Of a stretch of DNA of 18,431 nt, positions 1 through 8,222 are shown one piece after another. The stretch's first letter is position 1, and the number at the start of each line of letters is the position of its first letter. Source of the DNA: JAMXLO01 sp035511435 (GTDB taxonomy: Bacteria; Pseudomonadota; Alphaproteobacteria; Acetobacterales; Acetobacteraceae); NCBI GenBank assembly GCA_035511435.1, contig DATKFJ010000303.1, forward strand, positions 1 to 18,431. The letters are read 5' to 3'. The notes below the pieces were generated by a model. That model searched no databases and was not told where the DNA came from. It saw only the letters and a list, made by a program, of their open reading frames with translations. Both the position numbers and the translations under genes were made by a program.

Positions 1-1688
1 GGCGCCTCGAACTCCGGCGCTTCGAACATCAGCGGTGCGGCGGGCACCGGTCGCAGCGGCGCGCGCGGTGCGGCGAACGCATAATCATCGGGTGTGCTGG
101 GACAGAATCGCGCGACGGTTGCGCTACAGAAGCGGCCTTGGCAGCGGCCCATGCCAGCTCGCGTTGCTTTCTTCAGCGCCGCCAGCGATGTCAGACCACC
201 GGCGATTTCCGCGCGCAACTGCCCTGCTGTGATCTCCTCGCAGCGACAGATGATCGTCTCGTCGGGCAATGAACCGGGCCGCAGCCTGATCGGTCGAAAC
301 AATCGCCACAGTGCATCCTGGAATGCCAATGCCCGCGACAAATCCGCGCGGGTGGATGGCTCATCCGGCACCGACATGCCCACGTCTCGTGCCGCCGCCA
401 ACCCTGCCAACCGACCGCGCGCCATTGCCACGCGCGATCCGCCGAGTGACGCGCCGTCGCCGACCGCGAAGACGCCCGCCACCGACGAGCGTCCGTCTTC
501 GTCCGTCTCACTCGCCAAATGCCCGAGCCCCACATCCACGAAGCGCTGCTTCGCGCCCAGCGCGCGCGCCAGGCCGGCCTCTGGCTGAAAACCCAGGTTC
601 AGCGCGACGACATCGACTTCGTAAGTGCCGTCCATGGTCTTGCCCGCGACGAATGCGGACTGCACGCGTCCCTCGCCATGCAGTCGTTTCACCCGCGCCG
701 ACCACAACACCGGCACGCCGGCGCGCTTCAACGTCAGCAGCATCCCGATGCCTTCGCGCACCAGACCGGGCGCGGCGCGTGCCATGGTCCATGCCTCACG
801 CCAGGCGGCTGTGCTGGGTTGCGGTGCTGCCTCCACCACCGCGAGCGGCTTCACGCCACTCGCCAGCAACTCGCAGGCAAGCTGCAGATTGAGCGGCCCG
901 CTACCGGCAATCAGCACACGCTCGCCAGGGCACACACGTTGCGCGCGAACGAGGGTCTGCAACGATCCCGTGGTCATCACGCCAGGCAGCGTCCAGCCCG
1001 GCATCGGCACCGGCCGTTCGTGCGCGCCTGGTGCCAGGATCAATCGGCGCGGCCGGAACGTGATCGCACGGCCTTGCACCAGAGCGGCGATTTCGTCGGC
1101 TGCGAAGGCGCCCCAAACTGTTGCGTCGGTTTCGATCCTGGCACCGGCGGTCAGCGCATTTTCGCGAAGCTGCGTTCCCAGACGGAACTGTGCATCCGGC
1201 GTGGCATCGGCATGGCTTTCGGCCAACGGCTTGGCATACTGGCCACCGGTGGCGGTGCGTTCGTCCAGCACCACGACGTCCGCGCCCGCCTCCGCCGCGG
1301 CGATTGCGGCGGACAATCCCGCAGGCCCCGCGCCAACCACCAGAACGTCGCAGCTGCACTCCTCGGCTTGGGGACCAACCGGTTCGTTACCGAGCGGGGC
1401 GAGTGGAGGCGCGGCCTCGCCGGACACGACCATGCCGTCCGCGACTCTGGTCACGCAGGCGCGCTGGCCGATTCGCCCGTCGACCGTCACGATACAGTCG
1501 TAGCAGGCCCCCATGCCGCAATGCAGGCCGCGCGGTGCCCCACTCGCGCTACGACGGAATACAACGATGTCCGCGGCCGACAGTGCGGCGGCGATCGTTT
1601 CCCCCTCCAGCGCGGGGATCGCTGTGCCGTCGAAGCTGATGCTGATTGGCCGGCCGGTCGGGCGTATCGTCTTGTGAGTGAGGCGCAT
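1..1688 (-). CDS. Fused [2Fe-2S]/FAD-dependent oxidoreductase (HcnA-HcnB / opine-oxidase alpha type), 3' end outside window
   Basis: An uninterrupted reverse-strand frame of 562 codons runs from ATG 1688 off the left edge. The N-terminus is a ferredoxin-like domain with Cys57, Cys62, Cys65 and Cys78 (CGMGACYDC then C). It is followed by an FAD-binding Rossmann motif VGAGPAG (residues 118-124), a second nucleotide-binding motif AGSGPLNLQLA in mid-protein, and a C-terminal BFD-like [2Fe-2S] site (Cys481, Cys483, Cys516, Cys521; CRC…CQGRFC). In hydrogen cyanide synthase, opine oxidase and D-hydroxyproline dehydrogenase, the ferredoxin part (HcnA type) and the FAD part (HcnB type) are often separate subunits; here they are one chain. 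Such proteins usually work with an HcnC-like FAD subunit that oxidises an amine or imino acid. None is in the window, but the gene could lie just past the left edge. The Ala/Pro-rich end suggests the stop is close. The family call is firm; the substrate is unknown. Divergent from the hydantoinase gene. Confidence 0.88.
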   Translation of the reverse strand, partial: MRLTHKTIRPTGRPISISFDGTAIPALEGETIAAALSAADIVVFRRSASGAPRGLHCGMGACYDCIVTVDGRIGQRACVTRVADGMVVSGEAAPPLAPLGNEPVGPQAEECSCDVLVVGAGPAGLSAAIAAAEAGADVVVLDERTATGGQYAKPLAESHADATPDAQFRLGTQLRENALTAGARIETDATVWGAFAADEIAALVQGRAITFRPRRLILAPGAHERPVPMPGWTLPGVMTTGSLQTLVRAQRVCPGERVLIAGSGPLNLQLACELLASGVKPLAVVEAAPQPSTAAWREAWTMARAAPGLVREGIGMLLTLKRAGVPVLWSARVKRLHGEGRVQSAFVAGKTMDGTYEVDVVALNLGFQPEAGLARALGAKQRFVDVGLGHLASETDEDGRSSVAGVFAVGDGASLGGSRVAMARGRLAGLAAARDVGMSVPDEPSTRADLSRALAFQDALWRLFRPIRLRPGSLPDETIICRCEEITAGQLRAEIAGGLTSLAALKKATRAGMGRCQGRFCSATVARFCPSTPDDYAFAAPRAPLRPVPAAPLMFEAPEFEA

Positions 1689-1691
1689 AAC

Positions 1692-1706
1692 GCGGCAGCA
1701 TGCCGC
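1692..1706. promoter_or_regulatory. Palindrome in the divergent oxidoreductase/hydantoinase intergenic region
   Basis: A perfect inverted repeat, GCGGCA-GCA-TGCCGC, lies in the 50-bp gap between the two divergent start codons (1688 on the reverse strand, 1739 on the forward). A shared operator is the natural reading, but no binding protein is encoded in the window. A six-base GC-rich arm can occur by chance. Confidence 0.3.
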
Positions 1707-1738
1707 ATCGCACGCAACTGGACGAGAGTGGGGGCAAG

Positions 1739-3184
1739 ATGGCGGAGTTCGATCTGGTGATCCAAGGCGGCACCGTGGTGACGGCGGCCGATACCTTCCG
1801 CGCCGACGTGGGCATCCGAGATGGTCGCATCGCAGCACTCGGCGAGAAGCTGGATGGTGCGCAGGTGCTGGATGCCGGCGGTCTGCTGGTGCTGCCCGGC
1901 GGCGTAGATACGCACTGCCATATTGAGCAGTTGCGACCGAACGGCGGCGTAGACGAAGAGAGCTTTGTCACCGGCAGCACCGCCTGCCTGGCCGGCGGCA
2001 CCACGACCGTCATCACCTTCGCCGCGCAGTTCAAGGGTCATGGCATCCGCGATACTCTGGCCGAATATCATCGGCGCGCGAAGCAGGCGATGGTGGACTA
2101 CAGCTTCCACCAGATCATCACCGATCCATCGGATGCAGTGGTGCGCGATGAAATTCCCGAAGTGGTGGCATCGGGTGTGCGCAGCCTGAAGGTGTTCCTG
2201 ACCTACGAGCCGTCGCATCTCGATGACCGCGAGTTCCTGCGCGTGCTGGCCGCGGCGCGGCGCACCGGTGCGCTGGTGACGGTGCATTGCGAAAACTACG
2301 AGGCGATTCGCTGGCGCACCGAGGCGCTGATGGCGGACGGCCGCAGTGCGCCGAAGTACCATGCGTGGTCGCGGCCGAAGATCGTCGAACGCGAGGCGAC
2401 GCACCGGGCCATTGCGCTAGCCGAGTTGGTCGATCAGCCGATCCAGGTGTTCCACGTGTCGTGTTCGGAGGTGGCGGAGGAAATCGCTCGGGCGCAGGCG
2501 CGTGGACTGAAGGTGTGGGCAGAGACCTGTCCGCAATATTTCGTGCTGGGCGCCGCGGATATGGATCGGGCGGGGTTTGAGGGCGCGAAATTCATGTGCA
2601 GCCCCAGCCCGCGCGATGCGGCGACCAGCGAGGCGCTGTGGGGCGATATCCAGCGCGGCACGCTCGACGTGGTGTCGTCCGATCACAGCGGGTCCAGCTA
2701 CGAGGGCGAGAAAGGCAAGCGCATCCATGGCAACAACGCGCCGTTCCCGGATATCCCGAACGGGGTACCGGGCTTGGCCTCGCGACTGGCGATCGTGTTC
2801 AGCGAGGGCGTGGCGCGCGGGCGGATCGACCTCAATTCCTATGTGCGGCTGGTTGCGACCAATCCCGCGAAACTGTTCGGACTGTATCCCCGCAAGGGCA
2901 CGATCGCGCCTGGATCGGATGCCGATGTCGTGGTGTGGGATCCGGACAAGCGCGTCACCATCACCAACGCGCTGATGCAGCACGTCATCGATTATACACC
3001 GTACGAGGGAATGGAGGTGACGGGCTGGCCGGTGGCGACCGTGAAAGGCGGCCGCGTGGCGATGCGCGACGGCAAGGTGCAGGCAGAGCCCGGCAGTGGG
3101 AAATTCCTGGCGCGCGGGCCGTATGATCTGATCAAGCCACGCGGCGTCTTGCCGGATGGATTCGATGCTTCTCGGTTCAGTTGA
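1739..3184 (+). CDS. hydA: D-hydantoinase / dihydropyrimidinase
   Basis: This cyclic amidohydrolase opens dihydropyrimidines or 5-substituted hydantoins to N-carbamoyl amino acids in the cytoplasm. The 481-residue protein has the complete binuclear metal site of the family: His59 and His61 (DTHCH), the lysine to be carbamylated Lys151 (SLKVFLTY), His183 (TVHCEN), His239 (VFHVSC) and Asp315 (SSDHSG). The N-terminal strand DLVIQGGTVVTA and the C-terminal half with NPAKLFGLYPRKGTIAPGSDADVVVWD form the beta-sandwich typical of these enzymes. Length is normal. The ATG at 1739 is chosen because MAEFDLVIQGG aligns with family N-termini; an in-frame ATG at 1700 would add 13 atypical residues and run through the upstream palindrome. 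It is divergent from the fused [2Fe-2S]/FAD oxidoreductase, so the two may share a catabolic route. Sequence alone does not separate hydantoinase from dihydropyrimidinase activity. Confidence 0.93.
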   Translation: MAEFDLVIQGGTVVTAADTFRADVGIRDGRIAALGEKLDGAQVLDAGGLLVLPGGVDTHCHIEQLRPNGGVDEESFVTGSTACLAGGTTTVITFAAQFKGHGIRDTLAEYHRRAKQAMVDYSFHQIITDPSDAVVRDEIPEVVASGVRSLKVFLTYEPSHLDDREFLRVLAAARRTGALVTVHCENYEAIRWRTEALMADGRSAPKYHAWSRPKIVEREATHRAIALAELVDQPIQVFHVSCSEVAEEIARAQARGLKVWAETCPQYFVLGAADMDRAGFEGAKFMCSPSPRDAATSEALWGDIQRGTLDVVSSDHSGSSYEGEKGKRIHGNNAPFPDIPNGVPGLASRLAIVFSEGVARGRIDLNSYVRLVATNPAKLFGLYPRKGTIAPGSDADVVVWDPDKRVTITNALMQHVIDYTPYEGMEVTGWPVATVKGGRVAMRDGKVQAEPGSGKFLARGPYDLIKPRGVLPDGFDASRFS

Positions 3185-3357
3185 GACAGGCCGGCACGGC
3201 ATCGTCCGCCGAGTGCGCGCATGCCGCGCGTCCGTCAGCACTCGCTGGACGAGTCCATAATTGGCCGTCTACGCGATATATCTCGTCCCGCAAGCGAATG
3301 CCGCAATGACCGCCCGGAGCCGGCATTCCGGCACTCGTCGAATAGCGGATCTTCAGG

Positions 3358-6300
3358 ATGCCGCGCGCGCCTGATCCGTGGCAGGCTGGCACTGTGCTGG
3401 ACGACAGAACCCCAATGCGACGCCTGCATCGTGCACCCGAACCGGAAGTGCTCGCGCCCCTGCTGCAACTTGCCACGCTCCCGCCCGGTATCGGCTGCCG
3501 CGTTGACGCACGCGCTCGTTCGCTGGTCCATGCTGCGCGCGCTGCACACAAGCCTGGCGCCGATGTCACCGACTTCCTTGCCGAATACGGGCTTGGCACG
3601 GCCGAGGGAATCGCGCTGCTCTGCCTGGCGGAGGCGCTGCTGCGCATACCGGATGCCGCGACCGCGGACGCACTGATCGAAGATCGCATCGCCGCAGCCG
3701 ATTGGCAGAAGCATCTCGGGCACGGCGACAGTCTTGCGGTGAATGCATCCGCCTGGGCGTTCATGCTGACTGGCCGTGTGCTGACGCTCGATGAAGCGCA
3801 AGGCAGCATCCAGGCAGCGATCGGCAGCATGATCCGACGGCTCAGCGAGCCGGTGATCCGCACCGCGTTGCGTCGAGGCATGCGCGTACTGGCGCGACAG
3901 TTCGTCATGGGCCGTACCATCCACGAGGCATTGGCGCGCGCGAACACCACGGAAGGGCGCCGATGGCGCTACAGCTTCGACATGCTGGGTGAGGCGGCGA
4001 GGACGCACGAAGATGCCGAGCGGTATCGTGTGGCGTACACCGATGCGATAGGTGCCATCGGTCATGCGGCAGGCGCGCGCGGGCCGATCGATGCGCCGGG
4101 CATTTCGGTCAAGCTTTCGGCGCTGCATCCGCGTTATGAACCGTTGCAGGCGGCGCGTTGTGTGCCCGCACTGATCGCCACACTGACCGCCCTCGCCACC
4201 GCGGCGAAGGCGGCCGATATCGGGATCACCGTGGATGCGGAAGAGGCCGACCGACTGGAGATCAGCCTCGACGTGTTTGCCGCCGTGTTGGCGGATGGCA
4301 GATTCGCCGGTTGGGATGGCCTGGGTTTTGCTGTCCAGGCCTACCAGAAGCGAGCGTTGCCGCTGATCGACTGGATTGCCGCGCTGGGCCGGCGAACGCA
4401 GCACTGTATACCGACGCGGCTCGTGAAAGGCGCCTACTGGGACAGCGAGATCAAACTGGCGCAGGTGCAGGGCCATCCCGACTATCCGGTATTCACCCGC
4501 AAGGCGGCGACCGATGTAAGCTGGCTCGCCTGCACGCGGCGCATGCTGGAATGCCGCGATGCAATCCATCCCGCGTTCGCTACGCACAACGCGCACAGTC
4601 TGGCTTTCGTCCTCGAATGCGTCGATGCCTGCCCCGGCAAATCGGCCGGGGACCGCGACTTCGAGATGCAGCGCCTGCACGGCATGGGCGAGGCGCTGTA
4701 CCACGATGCGACATGCCCGGTACGCGTCTATGCCCCTGTAGGCACGCACGAGGACCTGCTGGCCTATCTGGTGCGGCGGTTGCTGGAAAACGGTGCCAAT
4801 ACCAGTTTCGTGCATCGGCTGGTCGATCCGTCCGTACCTGAAGAAGCGATCGTCGCGGACCCGGTGGGTCGGTTGCGTTCCCTCGGCGTCAGCCGCAATC
4901 AGCGCATTCCGCTGCCGCATGATCTGTATCCGGATCGGCGCAATTCCGCCGGCGTCGATTTTGCCGACAGGGCGACGGCCCCAGCCTTGCTCGCCGCGAT
5001 CCAGCGTTATGCCGTCGACGCTCGCGGCGTCTCTGGTACGCGGGAAATTCGCAACCCGGCCGATCGCCGCATGCTGGTCGGTGCAATGGCCGATGCGGCG
5101 CCTGCCGAAATCGATGCGGAACTCGATGTGCTTGCGCGTGGCTGGCGCGACTGGGACATGGCGGGTGGTGCGCATCGCGCCGAAGTATTGGAGCGCGCCG
5201 CCGATCTGATCGAGGCGGCACGGGAGGAACTCCTGTTCCTGCTGGCGCGCGAGGGCGGCAAGACGCTGTCGGATGGCATCGCTGAAATTCGCGAGGCGGC
5301 GGACCATTGCCGCTGGTATGCGATGCACGCGCGACGCGACTTCGCCACACCGCGCGAACTCGCCGGTCCGACAGGGGAGCGCAATACCTGGGCACTTGGT
5401 GGACGGGGCGTATTTGCCGCCATCTCGCCATGGAATTTTCCGTTGGCGATCTTCACCGGCCAGGTTGCTGCCGCACTTGCTGCCGGCAACGCGGTGGCCG
5501 CGAAGCCCGCGGAACAGACGCCGCTTATTGCGGCACGTGCGGTGGCGCTGCTGCTCGAAGCCGGTGCGCCACGCACCGCGCTTGCATTGCTCCCTGGCGA
5601 CGGGACGGTCGGTCAGATGCTGGTGAGCGACGAACGCATCGGCGGTGTCGCGTTCACCGGCGGCACCGAGACCGCGCGGGTAATCGCGAGATCGCTCGCC
5701 GATCGGTCCGGACCGATCATTCCGTTCATCGCGGAAACCGGCGGCATCAACGCGATGATCGTCGACAGTTCGGCGCTGGCCGAGCAGGTGGTTGCCGACG
5801 TGCTGACCAGTGCGTTCGGTTCTGCGGGCCAGCGATGTTCGGCACTGCGGCTGCTATGCTTGCAGGATGACATCGCCGATCGTGTGCTGCACATGCTGCG
5901 CGGCGCGGCGGAGGCGCTGGTCATCGGCGATCCGTTGGATCCGGCGACCGACATCGGGCCGGTGATCGATAATGATGCGCGCACATCGTTGGAACACGCC
6001 GCCGCGCAGCTTGGCACGCCGCTGTTCACGCTGCGTCTGCCCGCCGGCACGGAGCACGGCAGCTTCTTCGCGCCGCGCTGCTTCCTGTTGCGTCACCCGC
6101 GCGAACTTGGGTCGGAAATATTCGGCCCTGTGCTGTGTATCGTACGCCATGCCGCCGACCGGCTGGGCGAATTGCTCGACGCGATCGACAGCACGGGCTA
6201 TGGCCTGACGCTTGGTATCCACAGCCGTATCGAGACGACCCAGCGTCGCATCGCGGACCGGTTGCGCATCGGCAACACCTACGTGAACCGCAACCAGATC

Positions 6301-6468
6301 GGCGCGGTGGTCGGCGTGCAGCCGTTCGGCGGCCGAAGTTTGTCGGGCACCGGTCCGAAGGCCGGCGGTCCCATCACGCTGTTTCGATTTGCCGAGGAGC
6401 GGGTGGTGTCGATCAACACGGCGGCGGCGGGCGGCAATGCCGCGCTGCTTGCATCGGATGAAGGTTAG
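3358..6468 (+). CDS. putA: Bifunctional proline dehydrogenase / L-glutamate gamma-semialdehyde dehydrogenase PutA
   Basis: PutA oxidises proline to glutamate in two steps with an FAD proline dehydrogenase and an NAD-linked aldehyde dehydrogenase. The N-terminal half shows the PRODH barrel: VDAEEADRLE, YQKRALPLIDW, RLVKGAYWDSEIK, FATHNAH and RRLLENGANTSFVHRL. From about residue 560 comes the aldehyde dehydrogenase domain, with SPWNFPLAIF, the general-base Glu793 in AETGG, the catalytic Cys827 in SAGQRCSALRL, and EIFGPVL near the end. At about 1036 residues it is a short (type A-like) PutA. It lacks the N-terminal ribbon-helix-helix domain of the autorepressing enterobacterial form, so it should not regulate its own transcription. 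The start is uncertain: ATG 3358 has only a weak Shine-Dalgarno sequence, and ATG 3415 (MRRLHRAPEPE) is a possible alternative. The gene is transcribed in the same direction as the hydantoinase, 173 bp downstream of it, so co-transcription is possible but unproven. Confidence 0.96.
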   Translation: MPRAPDPWQAGTVLDDRTPMRRLHRAPEPEVLAPLLQLATLPPGIGCRVDARARSLVHAARAAHKPGADVTDFLAEYGLGTAEGIALLCLAEALLRIPDAATADALIEDRIAAADWQKHLGHGDSLAVNASAWAFMLTGRVLTLDEAQGSIQAAIGSMIRRLSEPVIRTALRRGMRVLARQFVMGRTIHEALARANTTEGRRWRYSFDMLGEAARTHEDAERYRVAYTDAIGAIGHAAGARGPIDAPGISVKLSALHPRYEPLQAARCVPALIATLTALATAAKAADIGITVDAEEADRLEISLDVFAAVLADGRFAGWDGLGFAVQAYQKRALPLIDWIAALGRRTQHCIPTRLVKGAYWDSEIKLAQVQGHPDYPVFTRKAATDVSWLACTRRMLECRDAIHPAFATHNAHSLAFVLECVDACPGKSAGDRDFEMQRLHGMGEALYHDATCPVRVYAPVGTHEDLLAYLVRRLLENGANTSFVHRLVDPSVPEEAIVADPVGRLRSLGVSRNQRIPLPHDLYPDRRNSAGVDFADRATAPALLAAIQRYAVDARGVSGTREIRNPADRRMLVGAMADAAPAEIDAELDVLARGWRDWDMAGGAHRAEVLERAADLIEAAREELLFLLAREGGKTLSDGIAEIREAADHCRWYAMHARRDFATPRELAGPTGERNTWALGGRGVFAAISPWNFPLAIFTGQVAAALAAGNAVAAKPAEQTPLIAARAVALLLEAGAPRTALALLPGDGTVGQMLVSDERIGGVAFTGGTETARVIARSLADRSGPIIPFIAETGGINAMIVDSSALAEQVVADVLTSAFGSAGQRCSALRLLCLQDDIADRVLHMLRGAAEALVIGDPLDPATDIGPVIDNDARTSLEHAAAQLGTPLFTLRLPAGTEHGSFFAPRCFLLRHPRELGSEIFGPVLCIVRHAADRLGELLDAIDSTGYGLTLGIHSRIETTQRRIADRLRIGNTYVNRNQIGAVVGVQPFGGRSLSGTGPKAGGPITLFRFAEERVVSINTAAAGGNAALLASDEG

Positions 6469-6493
6469 GGCTGTGATCGCGGCCCGGGAAGCC

Positions 6494-6563
6494 GGGGAAG
6501 CAATCTCGTGGTCGTCGCGCAGCGTGCCCGAGATTGCTGCATCGCTTCGCTCCTCGCAATGAC
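6494..6563. repeat. Dispersed imperfect palindromic repeat, copy A ('GTCATTGCGAG' family)
   Basis: The unit contains GCAATCTCG (6500-6508) and its inverted copy CGAGATTGC (6529-6537), and ends in a terminal segment that reads GTCATTGCGAG on the reverse strand (complement of 6553-6563). The same words recur at 11522-11605. Repeats of this kind, recognisable by spurious reading frames of the 'ARSEATKQS' type, are common non-coding elements in alphaproteobacterial genomes. The copy sits between putA and dgoK, and its left end is degenerate. Confidence 0.75.
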
Positions 6564-6584
6564 ACTATCAGCAGGAGACTCTTG

Positions 6585-7469
6585 ATGATCGGCGTCGACT
6601 GGGGCACCACCAACTTGCGCGTATTCCGCATTACAGCCGGCGGAACCATCCGTGATCGTCGGGCCAGCTTGCGCGGTATCCTCAACGTGCCGGACAACCG
6701 GTTTGCCGACACTCTGCGCGATGAGATCGGCCCGTGGCTCGCGGCCGGCGAGAACCACGTGCTGCTGTCGGGCATGATCGGTAGCCGCCAGGGATGGAAG
6801 GAGGCGCCCTACCTGCCCTGCCCGGCCGGCGCGCCGGAGATCGCCGCCGCACTGGTCGCTATTGAATTCGACTGGGCACAGGTAAAGCTGGTGCCTGGCC
6901 TGTCCACGACGGATGAGGCCGGCGTGGCAGAGGTGATGCGCGGCGAGGAAACCCAGGTGCTGGGAGTGCTGGAGGCGATGGGCGGCAGTGGCCTGGCATG
7001 CCTGCCGGGCACCCATTCCAAGTGGGCGACAGTCGAGAACGACCGGATCATTGCCTTCACTACCCACATGACCGGTGAGGCGTTCGGCGCGTTGCGCGGC
7101 CACACGATCCTGGGACGCATGATGCGCGAGGGGCCCGCGGACGGAGCGCCGTTCGACGAAGGCGTCCGGCGGGCAGGCGACCCGGGCGGGTTGCTGCACC
7201 ATATCTTTGGCGCGCGGGCACAAGTCCTGGCGGGCCGGCTCCCCGAGACCGATGCCGCAGCGTATTTGTCCGGCATACTGGTCGGCCACGAGGTGCACGC
7301 CGCGTTAGAGGGCCGGCATGGCGTGGTGGTGCATGTGATCGGCGCGCCGGATCTCACCGCGCTGTATGCGCGGGCGATTTCGGCACATGGCGGCTTCCCG
7401 GAGCGGCACGACGGCGAGGCGGCCGCGCGGGGCCTGGCGCTGATCGGGGCGCACGCGGCGTGGAACTGA
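6585..7469 (+). CDS. dgoK: 2-dehydro-3-deoxygalactonokinase (DgoK)
   Basis: DgoK phosphorylates 2-dehydro-3-deoxy-D-galactonate at C6 in the De Ley-Doudoroff galactonate pathway. The 294-residue protein opens with the phosphate-binding motif of the ASKHA sugar-kinase fold (IGVDWGTTNLRV, residues 2-13). It keeps the family segments LSGMIGSRQGWKEAPYLPCPAG, CLPGTHSKWATVE and FTTHMTGEAFGALRGHTILG. The start is the ATG at 6585, preceded by AGGAG at 6573-6577 with good spacing; the longer frame from 6534 would translate the palindromic repeat. The stop overlaps the start of dgoA by 10 nt, so the two are co-translated. No galactonate dehydratase is present, so the upstream enzyme must be encoded elsewhere. 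Confidence 0.92.
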   Translation: MIGVDWGTTNLRVFRITAGGTIRDRRASLRGILNVPDNRFADTLRDEIGPWLAAGENHVLLSGMIGSRQGWKEAPYLPCPAGAPEIAAALVAIEFDWAQVKLVPGLSTTDEAGVAEVMRGEETQVLGVLEAMGGSGLACLPGTHSKWATVENDRIIAFTTHMTGEAFGALRGHTILGRMMREGPADGAPFDEGVRRAGDPGGLLHHIFGARAQVLAGRLPETDAAAYLSGILVGHEVHAALEGRHGVVVHVIGAPDLTALYARAISAHGGFPERHDGEAAARGLALIGAHAAWN

Positions 7470-8077
7470 TCGGCTGGCTCACTCGGTGTCCGCTGGTCGC
7501 GATCCTGCGGGGGGTGCAGCCGGACGAGGTGCTATCGATTGGCGAGGCGTTGGAGCGGCAGGGCGTCGCCATCGTCGAAGTGCCGTTGAATTCGCCGCAA
7601 CCGATGGTCAGCATCGCGCGGCTGGCACGCGAATTCGGCGAGCGGCTGCTGATCGGCGCCGGCACGGTGATGACGGCCGCGCAGGTGGCAGAGATTGCTG
7701 CTGCCGGGGGCAGGCTGGTGGTGACGCCGCATGCCGATCCGGTGGTGACTCGATCGGCCAAGCAGCATGGGTTGCTGGCGGTGCCGGGTTTCTTCACGCC
7801 GGCGGAGGCGTTCGCAATGCTGGCCGTGGGGGCCGATGCGCTGAAGCTGTTCCCGGCCGAGGGGGCCAGCCCGGCGGTGCTGCGTGCCTTGCGCGCGGTG
7901 TTGCCGGTGGCGACCGCAGTGCTGCCGGTGGGTGGGATCGATGCGTCCAACATGGCGGCCTGGCAGGCAGCGGGTGCAGCGGGGTTCGGTATTGGGTCGG
8001 CAATCTATCGTCCCGGCGATAGCGCGGAGACGGTGGCGGCGAAGGCCCATGGGTTGGTGGCGGCGTTGGCGAAATAG
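7460..8077 (+). CDS. dgoA: 2-dehydro-3-deoxy-6-phosphogalactonate aldolase (DgoA; KDPG-aldolase family)
   Basis: This class I aldolase cleaves 2-dehydro-3-deoxy-6-phosphogalactonate to pyruvate and glyceraldehyde 3-phosphate. The 205-residue protein has the KDPG/KHG aldolase signature: CPLVAILRGV, catalytic Glu40 in AIVEVPLNSP, LIGAGTV, TPHADP, VPGFFTP and the Schiff-base Lys129 in DALKLFPAE, ending with PVGGID and GFGIGSAIY. The SPQ variant after the glutamate strand and the adjacent dgoK favour the galactonate over the gluconate substrate. The start is GTG 7460, inside the dgoK stop region, which fits translational coupling. It is full length, and a GC-rich hairpin follows 32 nt after the stop. 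Confidence 0.93.
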   Translation: MELIGWLTRCPLVAILRGVQPDEVLSIGEALERQGVAIVEVPLNSPQPMVSIARLAREFGERLLIGAGTVMTAAQVAEIAAAGGRLVVTPHADPVVTRSAKQHGLLAVPGFFTPAEAFAMLAVGADALKLFPAEGASPAVLRALRAVLPVATAVLPVGGIDASNMAAWQAAGAAGFGIGSAIYRPGDSAETVAAKAHGLVAALAK

Positions 8078-8109
8078 CGTGCGGAAATTATCAGCGGTAT
8101 TGCTATTGC

Positions 8110-8141
8110 AACGGCGGACCAGCGCGGCCCATGCCGCCGTT
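8110..8141 (+). terminator. Possible terminator hairpin after dgoA
   Basis: AACGGCGG (8110-8117) and CCGCCGTT (8134-8141) form a perfect 8-bp stem with a 16-nt loop, and one further T follows the stem. It lies 32 nt past the dgoA stop and before the next promoter region. The U-tract is weak, so this may be only a transcript-end stabilising hairpin. Confidence 0.38.
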
Positions 8142-8165
8142 TCCAGGTCACGCACATCCTCACGG

Positions 8166-8194
8166 TTGACGCGATCGGATCGCGACCGCATCCT
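8166..8194 (+). promoter_or_regulatory. Putative promoter with embedded operator-like palindrome upstream of the MFS gene
   Basis: The perfect palindrome CGCGATC-G-GATCGCG occupies 8170-8184, directly after a good -35-like TTGACG at 8166-8171. A weak -10-like CATCCT at 8189-8194 gives 17-nt spacing, so the palindrome would fill the spacer between the promoter elements. That is a classic repressor position. The MFS start lies 28 nt downstream. No regulator is encoded nearby. Confidence 0.33.
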
Positions 8195-8222
8195 CGCATA
8201 GCCTCCTGGAGAGCACTGCACG

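Noticed and set aside
519..1760. A 413-codon forward-strand frame across the first gene
   Set aside because: It lies opposite the fused oxidoreductase, has no recognisable domain and runs into the hydantoinase start.
3235..5328. A 697-codon reverse-strand open frame opposite putA
   Set aside because: It is a GC-rich shadow of putA with an Arg/His/Gln-rich composition and no domain; putA on the other strand has intact catalytic motifs throughout.
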